64,000 nt of DNA from contig CABSDC010000003.1 of assembly GCA_902476295.1 (NCBI GenBank), forward strand, positions 1 to 64,000. The letters run 5' to 3'. Positions 9,039-18,136 of the stretch are shown here, in pieces (the stretch's first letter is position 1; each line of letters begins with the position of its first letter). The notes beneath the pieces were generated by a model. It saw only the letters and a program-made list of their open reading frames with translations. It had not been told where the DNA came from and did not search any database. This DNA comes from SFTJ01 sp905210415 (GTDB taxonomy: Bacteria; Bacteroidota; Bacteroidia; Bacteroidales; Muribaculaceae). The position numbers and the translations under genes were made by a program.

Positions 9039-10577
9039 TTACATCCATGCAAGTGGTTGTTCCAACACTTTCAAAACACCATCATAGAGTCCACCTGCCA
9101 TAAAGGTATCCTTGATAATCGACTCAAAGAAGTTAGGGAAGCAACCGATAGCTGCCACGGCACCAATAAGCACCATTGTAGCAAATCTTTCGTGCCACTC
9201 TGCATCGGAGAGAGTCAAGTGATGAGGATCTTGCACCTTGCCGAAGAGCAACTTGCCAACAACACGAAGGATATACACTGCTGTCACTACGATTGAGCTA
9301 CAAGCCACGATAGTGAATACGCGGTGGAATGTGTCGCTGTTTTGGAACGAACCAATGAAGATTGTCATTTCAGAAACGAAACCGCTCAAACCTGGCAAAC
9401 CAAGTGAAGCCATACCGGCAATCACATAGCAAACGCCGAGATAAGGCATAATCTGCATCAAACCGCCCATCTTGCGAATGTCGCGAGTGTGTGTGCGGCC
9501 GTAGATCATACCGATCAATGCGAAGAACAAGGCTGTCATCAAACCGTGTGACAACATCTGCATCACAGCACCAGTCATTGCAGTAGTGTTGTACATCAAG
9601 ATTGCAAACAACACCAAGCCACAGTGGCTAACTGATGAGTAAGCATTGATATACTTCAAGTCGCTTTGAACACATGCGCTGAATGCACCATATACTACAG
9701 AGATACCTGTGAGCACAAGGAAAATCCAGCCGAGTTGGTGAGCAGCATAAGGCATCAAGAAGATAGCTATGCGGAAGCAGCCATAACCACCAAGCTTCAT
9801 AAGTACACCTGCGTGAAGCATTGACACCGCTGTAGGCGCTGATGCGTGACCGTCAGGCGACCATGTGTGGAATGGGAACATTGCACCAAGCACGCCGAAG
9901 CCCACAAATGCTGCTGGGAATAGCCACATTTGCCATGCCTCTGGAATAGCATTGTTGTGTGCAATTTCAAGGATGTTCATTGTGAGTTCGTTGGCATTGG
10001 CCGATGAATGGAAGTAAATACCAATCAAACCGAGCATCAAGAATGCCGAACCACCCATAAGCATCAAAGTAAGCTTCATTGCCGAGTAGTTCTTGTTGCC
10101 ACTACCCCATACACCAATCAACAAGTACATCGGGATAAGTGCCACTTCATAGAACATGAACATTGTGAACAAGTCGATCGAGATAAAGAATCCGAATACA
10201 CCTGTCGACAACAAGAAGAACCACAAGAAATATTGCTTAGGCAGTGGATTGATTTTCCACGATGCGAACACGCCTGCAAACACGATGAATGCCGAAAGAA
10301 CAATCATCACCACCGAGATACCGTCTACACCAAGTGCGAGGTTGATATTAAGTGGAGCATACCATGTCCAGCTGCCTGTGAGTATCATATCATCTGTGAC
10401 ACCTGCAGCGCGGGTCTGCAAGAATATCACAACAAGATAAATTGCCAAAGCCATTAAGGCTGTAGCACCAGCCACGCAAACGGCCCTGATTGCCTTCATG
10501 CTTTTGCAGAAAGCCAACCCTCCAAGAACCAGGAGAGGAACTATTACAAAATAAATTAATATATTAGACCAAATCAT
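9039..10577 (-). CDS. nuoM: NADH-quinone oxidoreductase subunit M
   Basis: A 512-residue polytopic antiporter-type subunit of the complex I membrane arm. Typical motifs are MFMFYEVALIPMYLLIG, with the conserved glutamate of TM5, and FPFHTWSPDGHASAPTAVSM, which distinguishes NuoM from NuoL and NuoN. The length is normal. It lies between nuoL (18-nt gap) and nuoN, consistent with co-transcription and coupled assembly of the distal pump modules. Confidence 0.95.
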   Translation of the reverse strand: MIWSNILIYFVIVPLLVLGGLAFCKSMKAIRAVCVAGATALMALAIYLVVIFLQTRAAGVTDDMILTGSWTWYAPLNINLALGVDGISVVMIVLSAFIVFAGVFASWKINPLPKQYFLWFFLLSTGVFGFFISIDLFTMFMFYEVALIPMYLLIGVWGSGNKNYSAMKLTLMLMGGSAFLMLGLIGIYFHSSANANELTMNILEIAHNNAIPEAWQMWLFPAAFVGFGVLGAMFPFHTWSPDGHASAPTAVSMLHAGVLMKLGGYGCFRIAIFLMPYAAHQLGWIFLVLTGISVVYGAFSACVQSDLKYINAYSSVSHCGLVLFAILMYNTTAMTGAVMQMLSHGLMTALFFALIGMIYGRTHTRDIRKMGGLMQIMPYLGVCYVIAGMASLGLPGLSGFVSEMTIFIGSFQNSDTFHRVFTIVACSSIVVTAVYILRVVGKLLFGKVQDPHHLTLSDAEWHERFATMVLIGAVAAIGCFPNFFESIIKDTFMAGGLYDGVLKVLEQPLAWM

Positions 10578-10595
10578 AATTCTTTACCGTTGCGT

Positions 10596-12563
10596 TTAGA
10601 TTAAACATATAATTGTAGCTGCAGCCAATGCCAATGCGCCAATCAAGTATACCCATACATACGTTTGGATGCTACCAGACTGAAGTTTGCGCACTGCAAA
10701 CGATGCATAATTGGCCAAGTTGGCAAACATATTCATTGTTCCATCGATAACTGCGCGGTCAAACCATGCGATTGGTCGACATACGTTTTGGAAGATCACA
10801 TTGTGTGTGATGAACATATAGAGTTCGTCCATATAGAAGCGCTTGTGAGCAGCAGTCCACAACGAAGGAAGGGCGTTAGCCATCTTAGCAGGCTTGTCGT
10901 TCTTCTTGAAGTAGAGCACTGTTGCAAGGCCAATGCCGATAAGTGCAATCACTGTACTTGAGATAATCACTGTCCAGTTGTGACCTGCGTGAAATGGCTC
11001 GTGATTATATGTCACGTAGTCAGAGAATGGCAAGAAGCCGATTACGCAAGTTGCTACCGAAAGGATAATCAATGGCAATGTCATCACCAATGGAGCCTCT
11101 GTTGGCACATGATGGCCGTGAGCCTCGTAGTCTGGAGTATCCCACCAGAATACCAAATAGTAGAGGCGGAACATGTAGAACGCTGTCATACCTGCCACCA
11201 TCGACATCCATGCGCCCCACCACATATTGTTGCAGTAGGCAGCAACGAGGATTTCGTCCTTAGAGAAGAAACCTGCGAATGGGAAGATACCTGAGATTGC
11301 AAGACAGCCCACAAGGCACGCGATGCTTGCGATAGGCATATACTTATGCAAGCCACCCATGTGAGAACTTTCATTAGAGTGAATACGATAAATCACCGCA
11401 CCTGCCACCAAGAACAAACAAGCCTTGAACATAGCGTGTGTGAACAAGTGGAACATTGATGCCATATAACCAACACCTTCCTCAAACTCTGGACGTGCCA
11501 CACCGAGTGATGTGATCATAAAGGCAATCTGCGAGATTGTAGAGAACGCGAGGATACGCTTGATATCGGTCTGTGCGCATGCGATTGCTGCAGCATAGAA
11601 TGCTGTGAACGCACCCACCACTGTGATCACCACAAGCGAGCCTTCCGCGATGAGATACAATGGGAACAAACGTGCAACCAAGTAAACACCGGCAACCACC
11701 ATAGTAGCAGCGTGAATCAAGGCTGACACTGGAGTAGGACCTTCCATTGCGTCTGGCAACCAAATGTGCAATGGGAACATCGCACTCTTACCAGCACCAC
11801 CAATGAAGATGCAAGTCATAGCCCAGCAAAGCACAGAGCAACCAAGGAATGTGGTGCCGTGCATTGTAGCCAAAGCAGAGCTTGAACCATTGATCAATGT
11901 GTCGAAATCGAAGGTCTTAGTGTAATACGAAAGGATGAGGATACCAATCAAGAAGCCGAGGTCGGCAAAACGAGTGGTAATAAACGCCTTCTTTGATGCG
12001 TGTATCGCTGCTGGGTCGGTATAGTAGAAGCCGATGAGCAAATAAGAAGATACACCCACAAGCTCCCAGAAGATATACATCTGGAAGATGTTAGTGGCAA
12101 GCACCAAGCCGAGCATTGAGAATGTAAACAAGCTCAAGAACGCGAAGTAGCGTTGGAAGCCGTGTTTTCTCAAGCCTTCACCTTCGTGTGCATATTTGAT
12201 AAGGTGAGCATCGTCCATGTAGCCATTGCTATACAAGTGCACAAGGAACGAAATTGTAGTCACCACAATAAGCATCATTGCAGAGATTGGGTCGAGATAG
12301 ATACCAAGGTTTATCGACATGCCCTCAGCAATCTGAGAGAAATCGATCCAAGTGGTGTCCATCACCTTGATTGGCTCAAGGTTGCCGCTTGCGAAATAAG
12401 TAATAGCAGCGGTATATCCGATGATAAGGCAAGCTCCAAGGCCGAGAGTACCAAGCGTACCCGCAACCTTCTTACTCAATTTTGTAGTCATCAAGCCCAA
12501 GAACAAGAACATTGCGATTGGGATGACCAAAATTGCTAACAAATAAGAATACTGTTCAGCCAT
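10596..12563 (-). CDS. nuoL: NADH-quinone oxidoreductase subunit L
   Basis: A 655-residue membrane subunit with the N-terminal NADH-Ubiquinone_oxidoreductase chain 5 region and the antiporter core. The segments MYIFWELVGVSSYLLIGFY and FPLHIWLPDAMEGPTPVSAL are diagnostic of NuoL. The C-terminal part has the space for the long lateral helix and last TM helix (ending YLIGALALAAATIICLI). Complete. It follows nuoK with a 5-nt gap. Confidence 0.95.
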   Translation of the reverse strand: MAEQYSYLLAILVIPIAMFLFLGLMTTKLSKKVAGTLGTLGLGACLIIGYTAAITYFASGNLEPIKVMDTTWIDFSQIAEGMSINLGIYLDPISAMMLIVVTTISFLVHLYSNGYMDDAHLIKYAHEGEGLRKHGFQRYFAFLSLFTFSMLGLVLATNIFQMYIFWELVGVSSYLLIGFYYTDPAAIHASKKAFITTRFADLGFLIGILILSYYTKTFDFDTLINGSSSALATMHGTTFLGCSVLCWAMTCIFIGGAGKSAMFPLHIWLPDAMEGPTPVSALIHAATMVVAGVYLVARLFPLYLIAEGSLVVITVVGAFTAFYAAAIACAQTDIKRILAFSTISQIAFMITSLGVARPEFEEGVGYMASMFHLFTHAMFKACLFLVAGAVIYRIHSNESSHMGGLHKYMPIASIACLVGCLAISGIFPFAGFFSKDEILVAAYCNNMWWGAWMSMVAGMTAFYMFRLYYLVFWWDTPDYEAHGHHVPTEAPLVMTLPLIILSVATCVIGFLPFSDYVTYNHEPFHAGHNWTVIISSTVIALIGIGLATVLYFKKNDKPAKMANALPSLWTAAHKRFYMDELYMFITHNVIFQNVCRPIAWFDRAVIDGTMNMFANLANYASFAVRKLQSGSIQTYVWVYLIGALALAAATIICLI

Positions 12564-12568
12564 ACTCG

Positions 12569-12880
12569 TTAAAATTTCATTTTAGATATTTCCTTGATAT
12601 CCACATTCTGCACCTTACGGTATACGTTGATCACGATGGCGAGAGCCAAAGCTGTCTCAGCTGCCGCAATAGCTATGGCGAACAGTGTAAAGAACATACC
12701 TTCCAACTGTCCAGGGAACAAGAAACTGTTAAACACTACGAAGTTGATATCAACCGAATTGAGCATCAATTCAAGAGATATCAATATCGCTATCATATTC
12801 TTTCGGGTGACAAACCCATAAACTCCACAGCCAAACATGATAAGGCTTGGAATAAGATACATAAGCACTGTCATTTCCAT
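12569..12880 (-). CDS. nuoK: NADH-quinone oxidoreductase subunit K
   Basis: A 103-residue, three-TM subunit. It has the buried glutamates of the E-channel in ISLELMLNSVDINFVVF and FAIAIAAAETALALAIV, both well conserved in NuoK/MrpC proteins. It lies between nuoJ (15-nt gap) and nuoL (5-nt gap). It carries part of the proton path that links quinone reduction to the antiporter-like subunits. Confidence 0.95.
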   Translation of the reverse strand: MEMTVLMYLIPSLIMFGCGVYGFVTRKNMIAILISLELMLNSVDINFVVFNSFLFPGQLEGMFFTLFAIAIAAAETALALAIVINVYRKVQNVDIKEISKMKF

Positions 12881-12895
12881 AATCTGCGCCTCCTA

Positions 12896-13408
12896 TTATC
12901 TTTTACGGGCTATAACTATGCCACCGATTATACATGCCAATAACAACACACTCACTGCCTCGAATGGCAAAAGATAGCCAAACTTGTCGGTGCTGAGCAA
13001 CGCGTGGCCAATGCGATCCATGTCAACACATGGGTTGCCTTGGGTGGCAAACGCCACATCGCACTGCGAAACGAGTGCATAACCACTAACCAATACACCG
13101 GCAATTGCCGCACTCAAGCCCATACATCGTCTGTGCGAAGTGAGTGGCTTAGATTTTTCTTCGGGTCTGTGCGTAAGCAAGATGGCAAACACAAACAATA
13201 CAAGAATACCGCCTGCATAAACTGCTATCTGCACCGCACCGAGAAATTCGTATCCCATTTGGAAGTAGATTCCCGCAGTGGCAAGAAGCACGAAAAGCAG
13301 ATATGTGGCAGAGCGCAATATCCTTCTTGTGGTCACCGTCAGCACCGAAAATACGATAATCGACAATGCGATTACGAAATACATGATGATATTTCCTACT
13401 GAATCCAT
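12896..13408 (-). CDS. nuoJ: NADH-quinone oxidoreductase subunit J
   Basis: A 170-residue membrane protein with five hydrophobic segments, including GAVQIAVYAGGILVLFVFAI, which contains the conserved glycine-rich TM3 that forms a pi-bulge in complex I. The length matches Bacteroidetes NuoJ. It follows nuoI with a 24-nt gap and precedes nuoK. Confidence 0.93.
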   Translation of the reverse strand: MDSVGNIIMYFVIALSIIVFSVLTVTTRRILRSATYLLFVLLATAGIYFQMGYEFLGAVQIAVYAGGILVLFVFAILLTHRPEEKSKPLTSHRRCMGLSAAIAGVLVSGYALVSQCDVAFATQGNPCVDMDRIGHALLSTDKFGYLLPFEAVSVLLLACIIGGIVIARKR

Positions 13409-13432
13409 ATTATATTATTGTTTTTTCTTATT

Positions 13433-14137
13433 TCATGCCTTAGGCGCCTTCTTAGCCTTGATCACTGCTTGCATAGCCTGAAACTTTGTCATTTCTGGCT
13501 TTTCAGCAATCATTGCCTCGATAGCTTTAACATCTTCTTGTGCCAACTTTACAGTCATCACCTTGCCGTTTGGAGCTTCCACCTCCATCGACACCTTGTC
13601 ATCGGCAGCCTCAGCAGCTGGCTTTGCAGCAGCCTTTGGTGCAGCCTCTGCAGGTGCAGCAGGCTTAGCAACTGGCGCAGGAGCCTCCTTCTCTGGCAGA
13701 TAGTTTAATTGCTTTACGAGCTTGTCGCGTGTGAACACGGCTTGTTCAAACTCGTTGGTAAATTTAATAGCCTTTGTAGGGCAATTGGTTACACACAACA
13801 TACAGAATGTGCAGCTGCCAAGATCGTAGATATACTTGTCAAGTTTTTTCTTCTTCTTGCCATCAGCAGTTTCCACCATCTTTGTTTGCACCTCGATTGT
13901 GCCGTTAGGACAGCTATTCTGGCAGATACCACAAGCGATACACTTGTGTGTGCCGTCAGCGTTGTAGTCGAAAGCGAGAGTTGCTCTAAACCTGTCGGCA
14001 ATCTTCAGTGTTGCCCTATTTTCTGGATATTGTTCGGTAACCTTTGGAGTCACCAACTCTTTTCCAGTCACCTCTAACCCCTTAATAAGGCTTACAATCG
14101 CCGTAAAGAGAGAAGAGAAATACTCCTTAATACTCAT
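13433..14137 (-). CDS. nuoI: NADH-quinone oxidoreductase subunit I (8Fe ferredoxin) with long C-terminal extension
   Basis: The N-terminal about 140 residues form the NuoI ferredoxin domain, with two 4Fe-4S motifs: CIACGICQNSCP and CTFCMLCVTNCP. They carry clusters N6a and N6b toward NuoB. After YLPEKEAP follows an unusual tail of about 90 residues: an Ala/Pro/Lys-rich linker and then a predicted helical segment (KLAQEDVKAIEAMIAEKP onward) ending in a basic stretch. The family is usually about 150-180 residues, so the tail is an addition. No nuoE, nuoF or nuoG is present, so NuoI would be at the exposed end of the peripheral arm. The tail could help dock an electron donor, which is inference. 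It is the first gene after the inserted atp cluster. Confidence 0.92.
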   Translation of the reverse strand: MSIKEYFSSLFTAIVSLIKGLEVTGKELVTPKVTEQYPENRATLKIADRFRATLAFDYNADGTHKCIACGICQNSCPNGTIEVQTKMVETADGKKKKKLDKYIYDLGSCTFCMLCVTNCPTKAIKFTNEFEQAVFTRDKLVKQLNYLPEKEAPAPVAKPAAPAEAAPKAAAKPAAEAADDKVSMEVEAPNGKVMTVKLAQEDVKAIEAMIAEKPEMTKFQAMQAVIKAKKAPKA

Positions 14138-14157
14138 AGAATAAGATAAATCTATAT

Positions 14158-14188
14158 AAAAATTATACTGTATAAATTGTCACCACAA
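14158..14188 (-). promoter_or_regulatory. Candidate promoter for nuoIJKLMN
   Basis: Minus strand reads TTG, 20 nt, TAATTTTT, one base off the TAnnTTTG consensus. It lies about 20 nt upstream of the nuoI ATG. It could give the distal nuo genes transcription independent of the upstream atp genes. Confidence 0.4.
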
Positions 14189-14197
14189 GAAACCGCC

Positions 14198-14237
14198 TGT
14201 GTGTGCCCATACAGCCATTGGTTGCAAGGCACACACA
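14198..14237 (-). other. Strong hairpin between atpG and nuoI
   Basis: TGTGTGTGCC (14198-14207) and GGCACACACA (14228-14237) form a perfect 10-bp stem with a 20-nt loop. No T-run follows on the minus strand, so it is not a standard intrinsic terminator. It may be a processing or RNA-stability element separating the atp and nuo parts of one transcript. Confidence 0.5.
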
Positions 14238-14249
14238 CGTTGTTTCTCA

Positions 14250-15137
14250 TTATTTTTCAACCTGTCCGCCCAATATATCGAGCAATTCGGTGGTAATACC
14301 CTGCTGACGCAGTTTGTTGTATTCAAGCTGCAGACTTTCAAGCAACTTGTTGGCATTGTCGCTTGCGCTCTGCATAGCCATCACACGAGCGGCATTCTCA
14401 CTCGCAACATTCTCCACAAACACTTCTTGCATTGTAGACATGATGTGCAGCGGAAGCACACTGTTGAATATGGCATTAGGATTTGGTTCAAAGAGGCAAG
14501 AGCTGTTTGCCATCTTGGCATCCACTCCCTCCACCAAAGCCTCGTAGCTCACAGGCAACAACTGCTCGCAAGTGATAATCTGCTTGCTCATCGATTTGAA
14601 GTGCATATACACAAGGTCAACCTTGTCTACCTCACCCTTCTCGAAAGCGCGCTTCAGACCATCGTTAAACTCCGAAATCTTAGCAGCAGTGCTGCGGGTG
14701 TTCACGCCATCCACAACAGTCACGCCCAGATGTCCACCGGCAATCTTTTGCGCTGCACGCGCAATCTTCTTGCCCACAGGATATATCTCGATGTCCACAT
14801 TCTCACCATACTGCTTTCTATAGTCAGCCAATATTCCGAGCAGATGCTTGAAGATGTTGATGTTGTAGGCACCGCAAAGACCATCGTCTGAGCCGAGCAC
14901 CACCACGCCAATTCTTCTCACATCGCGCTCAACAATAAGAGGTGATGTGAACTTACCATCGGTAGCAAGCAGGTGGCTTATCACCGATTGCACAAGTTTG
15001 CGATAAGGCAGGAGTTTCTTCAAACCCTGCTCAGCCTTATGCATCTTGGCGGATGAAATCATCTTCATGGCGCCGGTGATTTTACCCGTCGACGCCACTG
15101 ATCCGATTCTTCCTTTTAATTCACGTAATGTTGACAT
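14250..15137 (-). CDS. atpG: ATP synthase F1 subunit gamma
   Basis: A 295-residue gamma subunit. It starts with STLRELKGRIGSVASTGKIT and ends with the rotor C-terminal helix (YNKLRQQGITTELLDILGGQ), both typical of the family; the central GSDDGLCGAYN motif is present. It forms the central stalk that turns inside the alpha/beta hexamer. Last gene of the atp set; atpA lies 31 nt upstream. The length is close to other Bacteroidetes gamma subunits. Confidence 0.96.
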   Translation of the reverse strand: MSTLRELKGRIGSVASTGKITGAMKMISSAKMHKAEQGLKKLLPYRKLVQSVISHLLATDGKFTSPLIVERDVRRIGVVVLGSDDGLCGAYNINIFKHLLGILADYRKQYGENVDIEIYPVGKKIARAAQKIAGGHLGVTVVDGVNTRSTAAKISEFNDGLKRAFEKGEVDKVDLVYMHFKSMSKQIITCEQLLPVSYEALVEGVDAKMANSSCLFEPNPNAIFNSVLPLHIMSTMQEVFVENVASENAARVMAMQSASDNANKLLESLQLEYNKLRQQGITTELLDILGGQVEK

Positions 15138-15168
15138 ATCGTTTCAAAAATAGTTCACTTACTATGCT

Positions 15169-16740
15169 TTAATATTTTCCTGCAATTTCAGCAGCAACGG
15201 CACGAATCTTCGATGTAACGTCGTCGTTGATAACGCCCGACTTGAGCACATCGAGCACATCGGCTTGATGCTTTGCACGAAGCAATTGCAAGAACAATTT
15301 TTCAAACTCAGCAACCTTGTCGAGAGGCACTTTCTCAAGAAGACCATTCACACCGCAATAGATCACAGCCACTTGTTCTTCCACAAGCATTGGTGTGTAT
15401 TGTGGTTGGATGAGCAGACGCTCGTTCTTGCGACCACGGTCGATAGTACGTGCTGTCACAGGGTCGATGTCGCCACCAAACTTGGTGAACGATTCCAATT
15501 CGCGGAATTGGGCCTGTGCAATCTTCAGCGTACCAGCCACCTTCTTCATTGACTTGATCTGTGCATTACCACCCACACGCGACACTGAGATACCCACATT
15601 GATAGCAGGACGCACACCTTGGTTGAACAATCCTGACTCGAGGAATATCTGACCGTCGGTGATAGAAATCACGTTGGTAGGAATGTATGCCGACACGTCG
15701 CCAGCCTGAGTTTCAATGATTGGGAGCGCGGTGAGCGAACCACCACCCTTCACCATAGGGCGAAGGACTTCTGGGAGGTCGTTCATCGACTCTGCCACCT
15801 TCTGATTGTCGATAATCTTAGCAGCACGCTCGAGCAAGCGAGAGTGCAAATAGAAGATATCGCCAGGATAAGCCTCACGACCAGAAGGACGCTTCAAGAT
15901 AAGCGAGAGCTCACGATATGCCACAGCTTGCTTTGAAAGGTCGTCGTAGACAATGAGCGCATCACGACCAGTGTCGCGGAAATACTCACCGATAGCAACA
16001 CCCGCAAATGGTGCATAATAGCGCATCGCAGCACTATCGGCAGCAGTTGCTGCCACCACCACTGTATATGCAAGCGCACCGTGCACGTTCAATTGGTTGA
16101 CAATTGAAGCCACAGTAGAAGCTTTCTGACCGATAGCCACATATACACAATACACTGGCTTACCAGCCTCGTAATTGGCCTTCTGATTGATGATGGTATC
16201 AATAGCAATAGCAGTCTTACCGATTTGGCGGTCGCCAATGATAAGTTCGCGCTGACCGCGGCCTATTGGCACCATCGAGTCGATTGCCTTAATACCTGTC
16301 TGAAGTGGTTGCTTCACAGGTTGGCGGAAGATAACGCCTGGTGCCTTACGTTCCAATGGCAAACGCAGGAGCTTGCCATCAACAGGGCCCTTGCCATCAA
16401 CAGGGTTACCAAGCACGTTGATTACACGGCCAAGCAGACCCTCACCCACAGGGATAGAGGCAATCTCACCAGTGCGGCGCACCTTCATGTTCTCGTTAAT
16501 CGAATTAACGTTGTCAAGAAGGATCACACCCACATTGCTCTCTTCGAGGTTCATTGCCACACCAGTCACGCCATTTTCAAATTCCACAAGTTCGTTGGCT
16601 TGCACATTTTCAAGGCCATAGACGTGTGCCACACCATCACCCACTTCGAGAACAGTGCCCACTTCCTCAAACGACACTTTAGAGTTTACGTCGTTTAATT
16701 CTTGTTTTAATATATCTGATATTTCACTTGGGTTTATCAT
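15169..16740 (-). CDS. atpA: ATP synthase F1 subunit alpha
   Basis: A 523-residue regulatory nucleotide-binding subunit of F1. The P-loop GDRQIGKTAIAID is intact, and VPIGRGQRELIIGDRQ, YTVVVAATAADSAAMRYYAPF and the arginine-finger region (ISVSRVGGNAQIKSM) are visible. Full length, between atpH (9-nt gap) and atpG. The frequent Arg/Gly motifs match alpha rather than beta subunits. Confidence 0.97.
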   Translation of the reverse strand: MINPSEISDILKQELNDVNSKVSFEEVGTVLEVGDGVAHVYGLENVQANELVEFENGVTGVAMNLEESNVGVILLDNVNSINENMKVRRTGEIASIPVGEGLLGRVINVLGNPVDGKGPVDGKLLRLPLERKAPGVIFRQPVKQPLQTGIKAIDSMVPIGRGQRELIIGDRQIGKTAIAIDTIINQKANYEAGKPVYCVYVAIGQKASTVASIVNQLNVHGALAYTVVVAATAADSAAMRYYAPFAGVAIGEYFRDTGRDALIVYDDLSKQAVAYRELSLILKRPSGREAYPGDIFYLHSRLLERAAKIIDNQKVAESMNDLPEVLRPMVKGGGSLTALPIIETQAGDVSAYIPTNVISITDGQIFLESGLFNQGVRPAINVGISVSRVGGNAQIKSMKKVAGTLKIAQAQFRELESFTKFGGDIDPVTARTIDRGRKNERLLIQPQYTPMLVEEQVAVIYCGVNGLLEKVPLDKVAEFEKLFLQLLRAKHQADVLDVLKSGVINDDVTSKIRAVAAEIAGKY

Positions 16741-16749
16741 CTCACTATT

Positions 16750-17289
16750 TTAACTTAGGAGTTTCAAACGCAATTTTTTCAATTCATTCTTAACCGAAGC
16801 ATCGAGAACAACCGAGTCAACCTTCACCACAAATCCGCCAATAAGACTTTCGTCGACGCGAGTAGAGGTTTCGAGACTGCGGCCATCAAGATATTTCCCG
16901 ACAGTTGCAGTTATTTCCTTAATCTTTTCTTCAGGCAACGAGCAAGCCGTTACAATCTCCACCTGCGAGATGCGTTGCTCCGCGCGGTAGATTTTCACAT
17001 ACGCCAAGGCCATAGCCTGCAGCATAGTGATACGGCTGTGCTTGTCAGCCAGAAATATGAACTTGTCGAGAGAACCGCCCTTAGAGGCTCCGGAAGCTTT
17101 GAGAAGCACCTTTTCCTTGTCCTCAATGGCAATGAAAGGATTGTCGATAGTGGATTTCAGCCCATCGACAGAAGCAAAGCTCTCGGCGAGCATCTTCATC
17201 TGGGCATACACTTCGGCAGCCTCTCCCACCTCACAAGCATGCTTATAGAGGGCTTTGGCATATCGGTTAGGAATAAGTCCGTCGTTCAT
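16750..17289 (-). CDS. atpH: ATP synthase F1 subunit delta
   Basis: A 179-residue delta subunit (OSCP). It begins with the family's RYAKALYKHACE helix and ends with the conserved ESLIGGFVVKVDSVVLDASVKNELKKL, written in short form as LIGGFVVKVDS. It links the top of F1 to the b-subunit stator. Placed between atpF (13-nt gap) and atpA, as in most F-type operons. Confidence 0.95.
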   Translation of the reverse strand: MNDGLIPNRYAKALYKHACEVGEAAEVYAQMKMLAESFASVDGLKSTIDNPFIAIEDKEKVLLKASGASKGGSLDKFIFLADKHSRITMLQAMALAYVKIYRAEQRISQVEIVTACSLPEEKIKEITATVGKYLDGRSLETSTRVDESLIGGFVVKVDSVVLDASVKNELKKLRLKLLS

Positions 17290-17302
17290 AATCTATATCC
17301 GT

Positions 17303-17800
17303 TTAGTTTTTGTTCTCTACTTCATTCAATAGTTTATTCACCAGCGAGTTTTGAGCAGCGTCGTCAGCAAGATTCTTTCTGATGACCTTTTCTGCGATTG
17401 TGAGGGCATAAGCGCTCACCTCCTGGCGGAGTTGCATTTCTGAAGCCTTGCGCGATTGCTCAATGGCCACATTAGCAGCATCCATCACCTTCTTAGCTTC
17501 CACCGAAGCGGCAGCCTTAGCCTCCTCGATGATTTGAGTTTTCATCTTGTCGGCTTCACGAAGTATTTCTGCTTGACGCTTCTGAGCCTCTGCTACATAA
17601 GTGGCAGCCTCAGCCTTTGCATTATCAAGCTGTTCCTTTGCGTTTTGTGCATATATCACACCCTTGTCGATCAGGTCGGCGCGCTTCTCCATCATGTTGA
17701 TGATGGCTGGCCACGCAAACTTTGCCAATATCGCTACCAGCAAAACAAAGGTGACGAACATCCAAAACACAAGGCCTATTTCAGGCGTGAAGAGTTCCAT
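17303..17800 (-). CDS. atpF: ATP synthase F0 subunit b
   Basis: A 165-residue stator subunit: one N-terminal TM helix (IGLVFWMFVTFVLLVAIL) followed by a long charged alpha-helical coiled coil rich in Ala, Glu, Gln and Lys, and the ALTIAEKVIRKNL motif near the end. Single b type; no b' gene is seen. It follows atpE (14-nt gap). Confidence 0.95.
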   Translation of the reverse strand: MELFTPEIGLVFWMFVTFVLLVAILAKFAWPAIINMMEKRADLIDKGVIYAQNAKEQLDNAKAEAATYVAEAQKRQAEILREADKMKTQIIEEAKAAASVEAKKVMDAANVAIEQSRKASEMQLRQEVSAYALTIAEKVIRKNLADDAAQNSLVNKLLNEVENKN

Positions 17801-17814
17801 TCAGTAACTTTTTA

Positions 17815-18069
17815 TTATAAGAAGTAAGCAAGAATACAAACGATTACAGCGAACAAGGCAACACCTTCAACAAGGGCAGCGATAACGATCATATTGCTTC
17901 GAATGTCGCCTGCTGAATCTGGTTGACGTGCGATAGCTTCCATAGCAGAAGAACCGATCTTACCGATACCAATACCTGCACCAATTACAGCGATACTTGC
18001 ACCAATACATGCACCTATTTTTGCAAGGGCTGCGCCGGCAGCTGCTTGCGCTAAAATTAATCCTAACAT
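17815..18069 (-). CDS. atpE: ATP synthase F0 subunit c
   Basis: An 84-residue two-helix hairpin. The ion-binding carboxylate is E68 in ALVEGVALF, and the loop has the usual ARQP. At the position that carries Gln in sodium-type c subunits (GxGQG) the sequence reads GIGIG, with I35, and E68 is followed by Gly rather than Ser/Thr, so the sodium signature is absent and proton coupling is likely (inference). The gene lies between atpB and atpF. Confidence 0.96.
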   Translation of the reverse strand: MLGLILAQAAAGAALAKIGACIGASIAVIGAGIGIGKIGSSAMEAIARQPDSAGDIRSNMIVIAALVEGVALFAVIVCILAYFL

Positions 18070-18136
18070 AGTTGTAGTTTTTTTAAAATTATTGTTTATA
18101 TTTTCTTTATTTCTGAAAAATGTTTTTTCTTGTTTT

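Noticed and set aside
17815..18069. Sodium-dependent ATP synthase
   Set aside because: The c subunit lacks the Gln in the first helix and the Ser/Thr after the ion-binding Glu.
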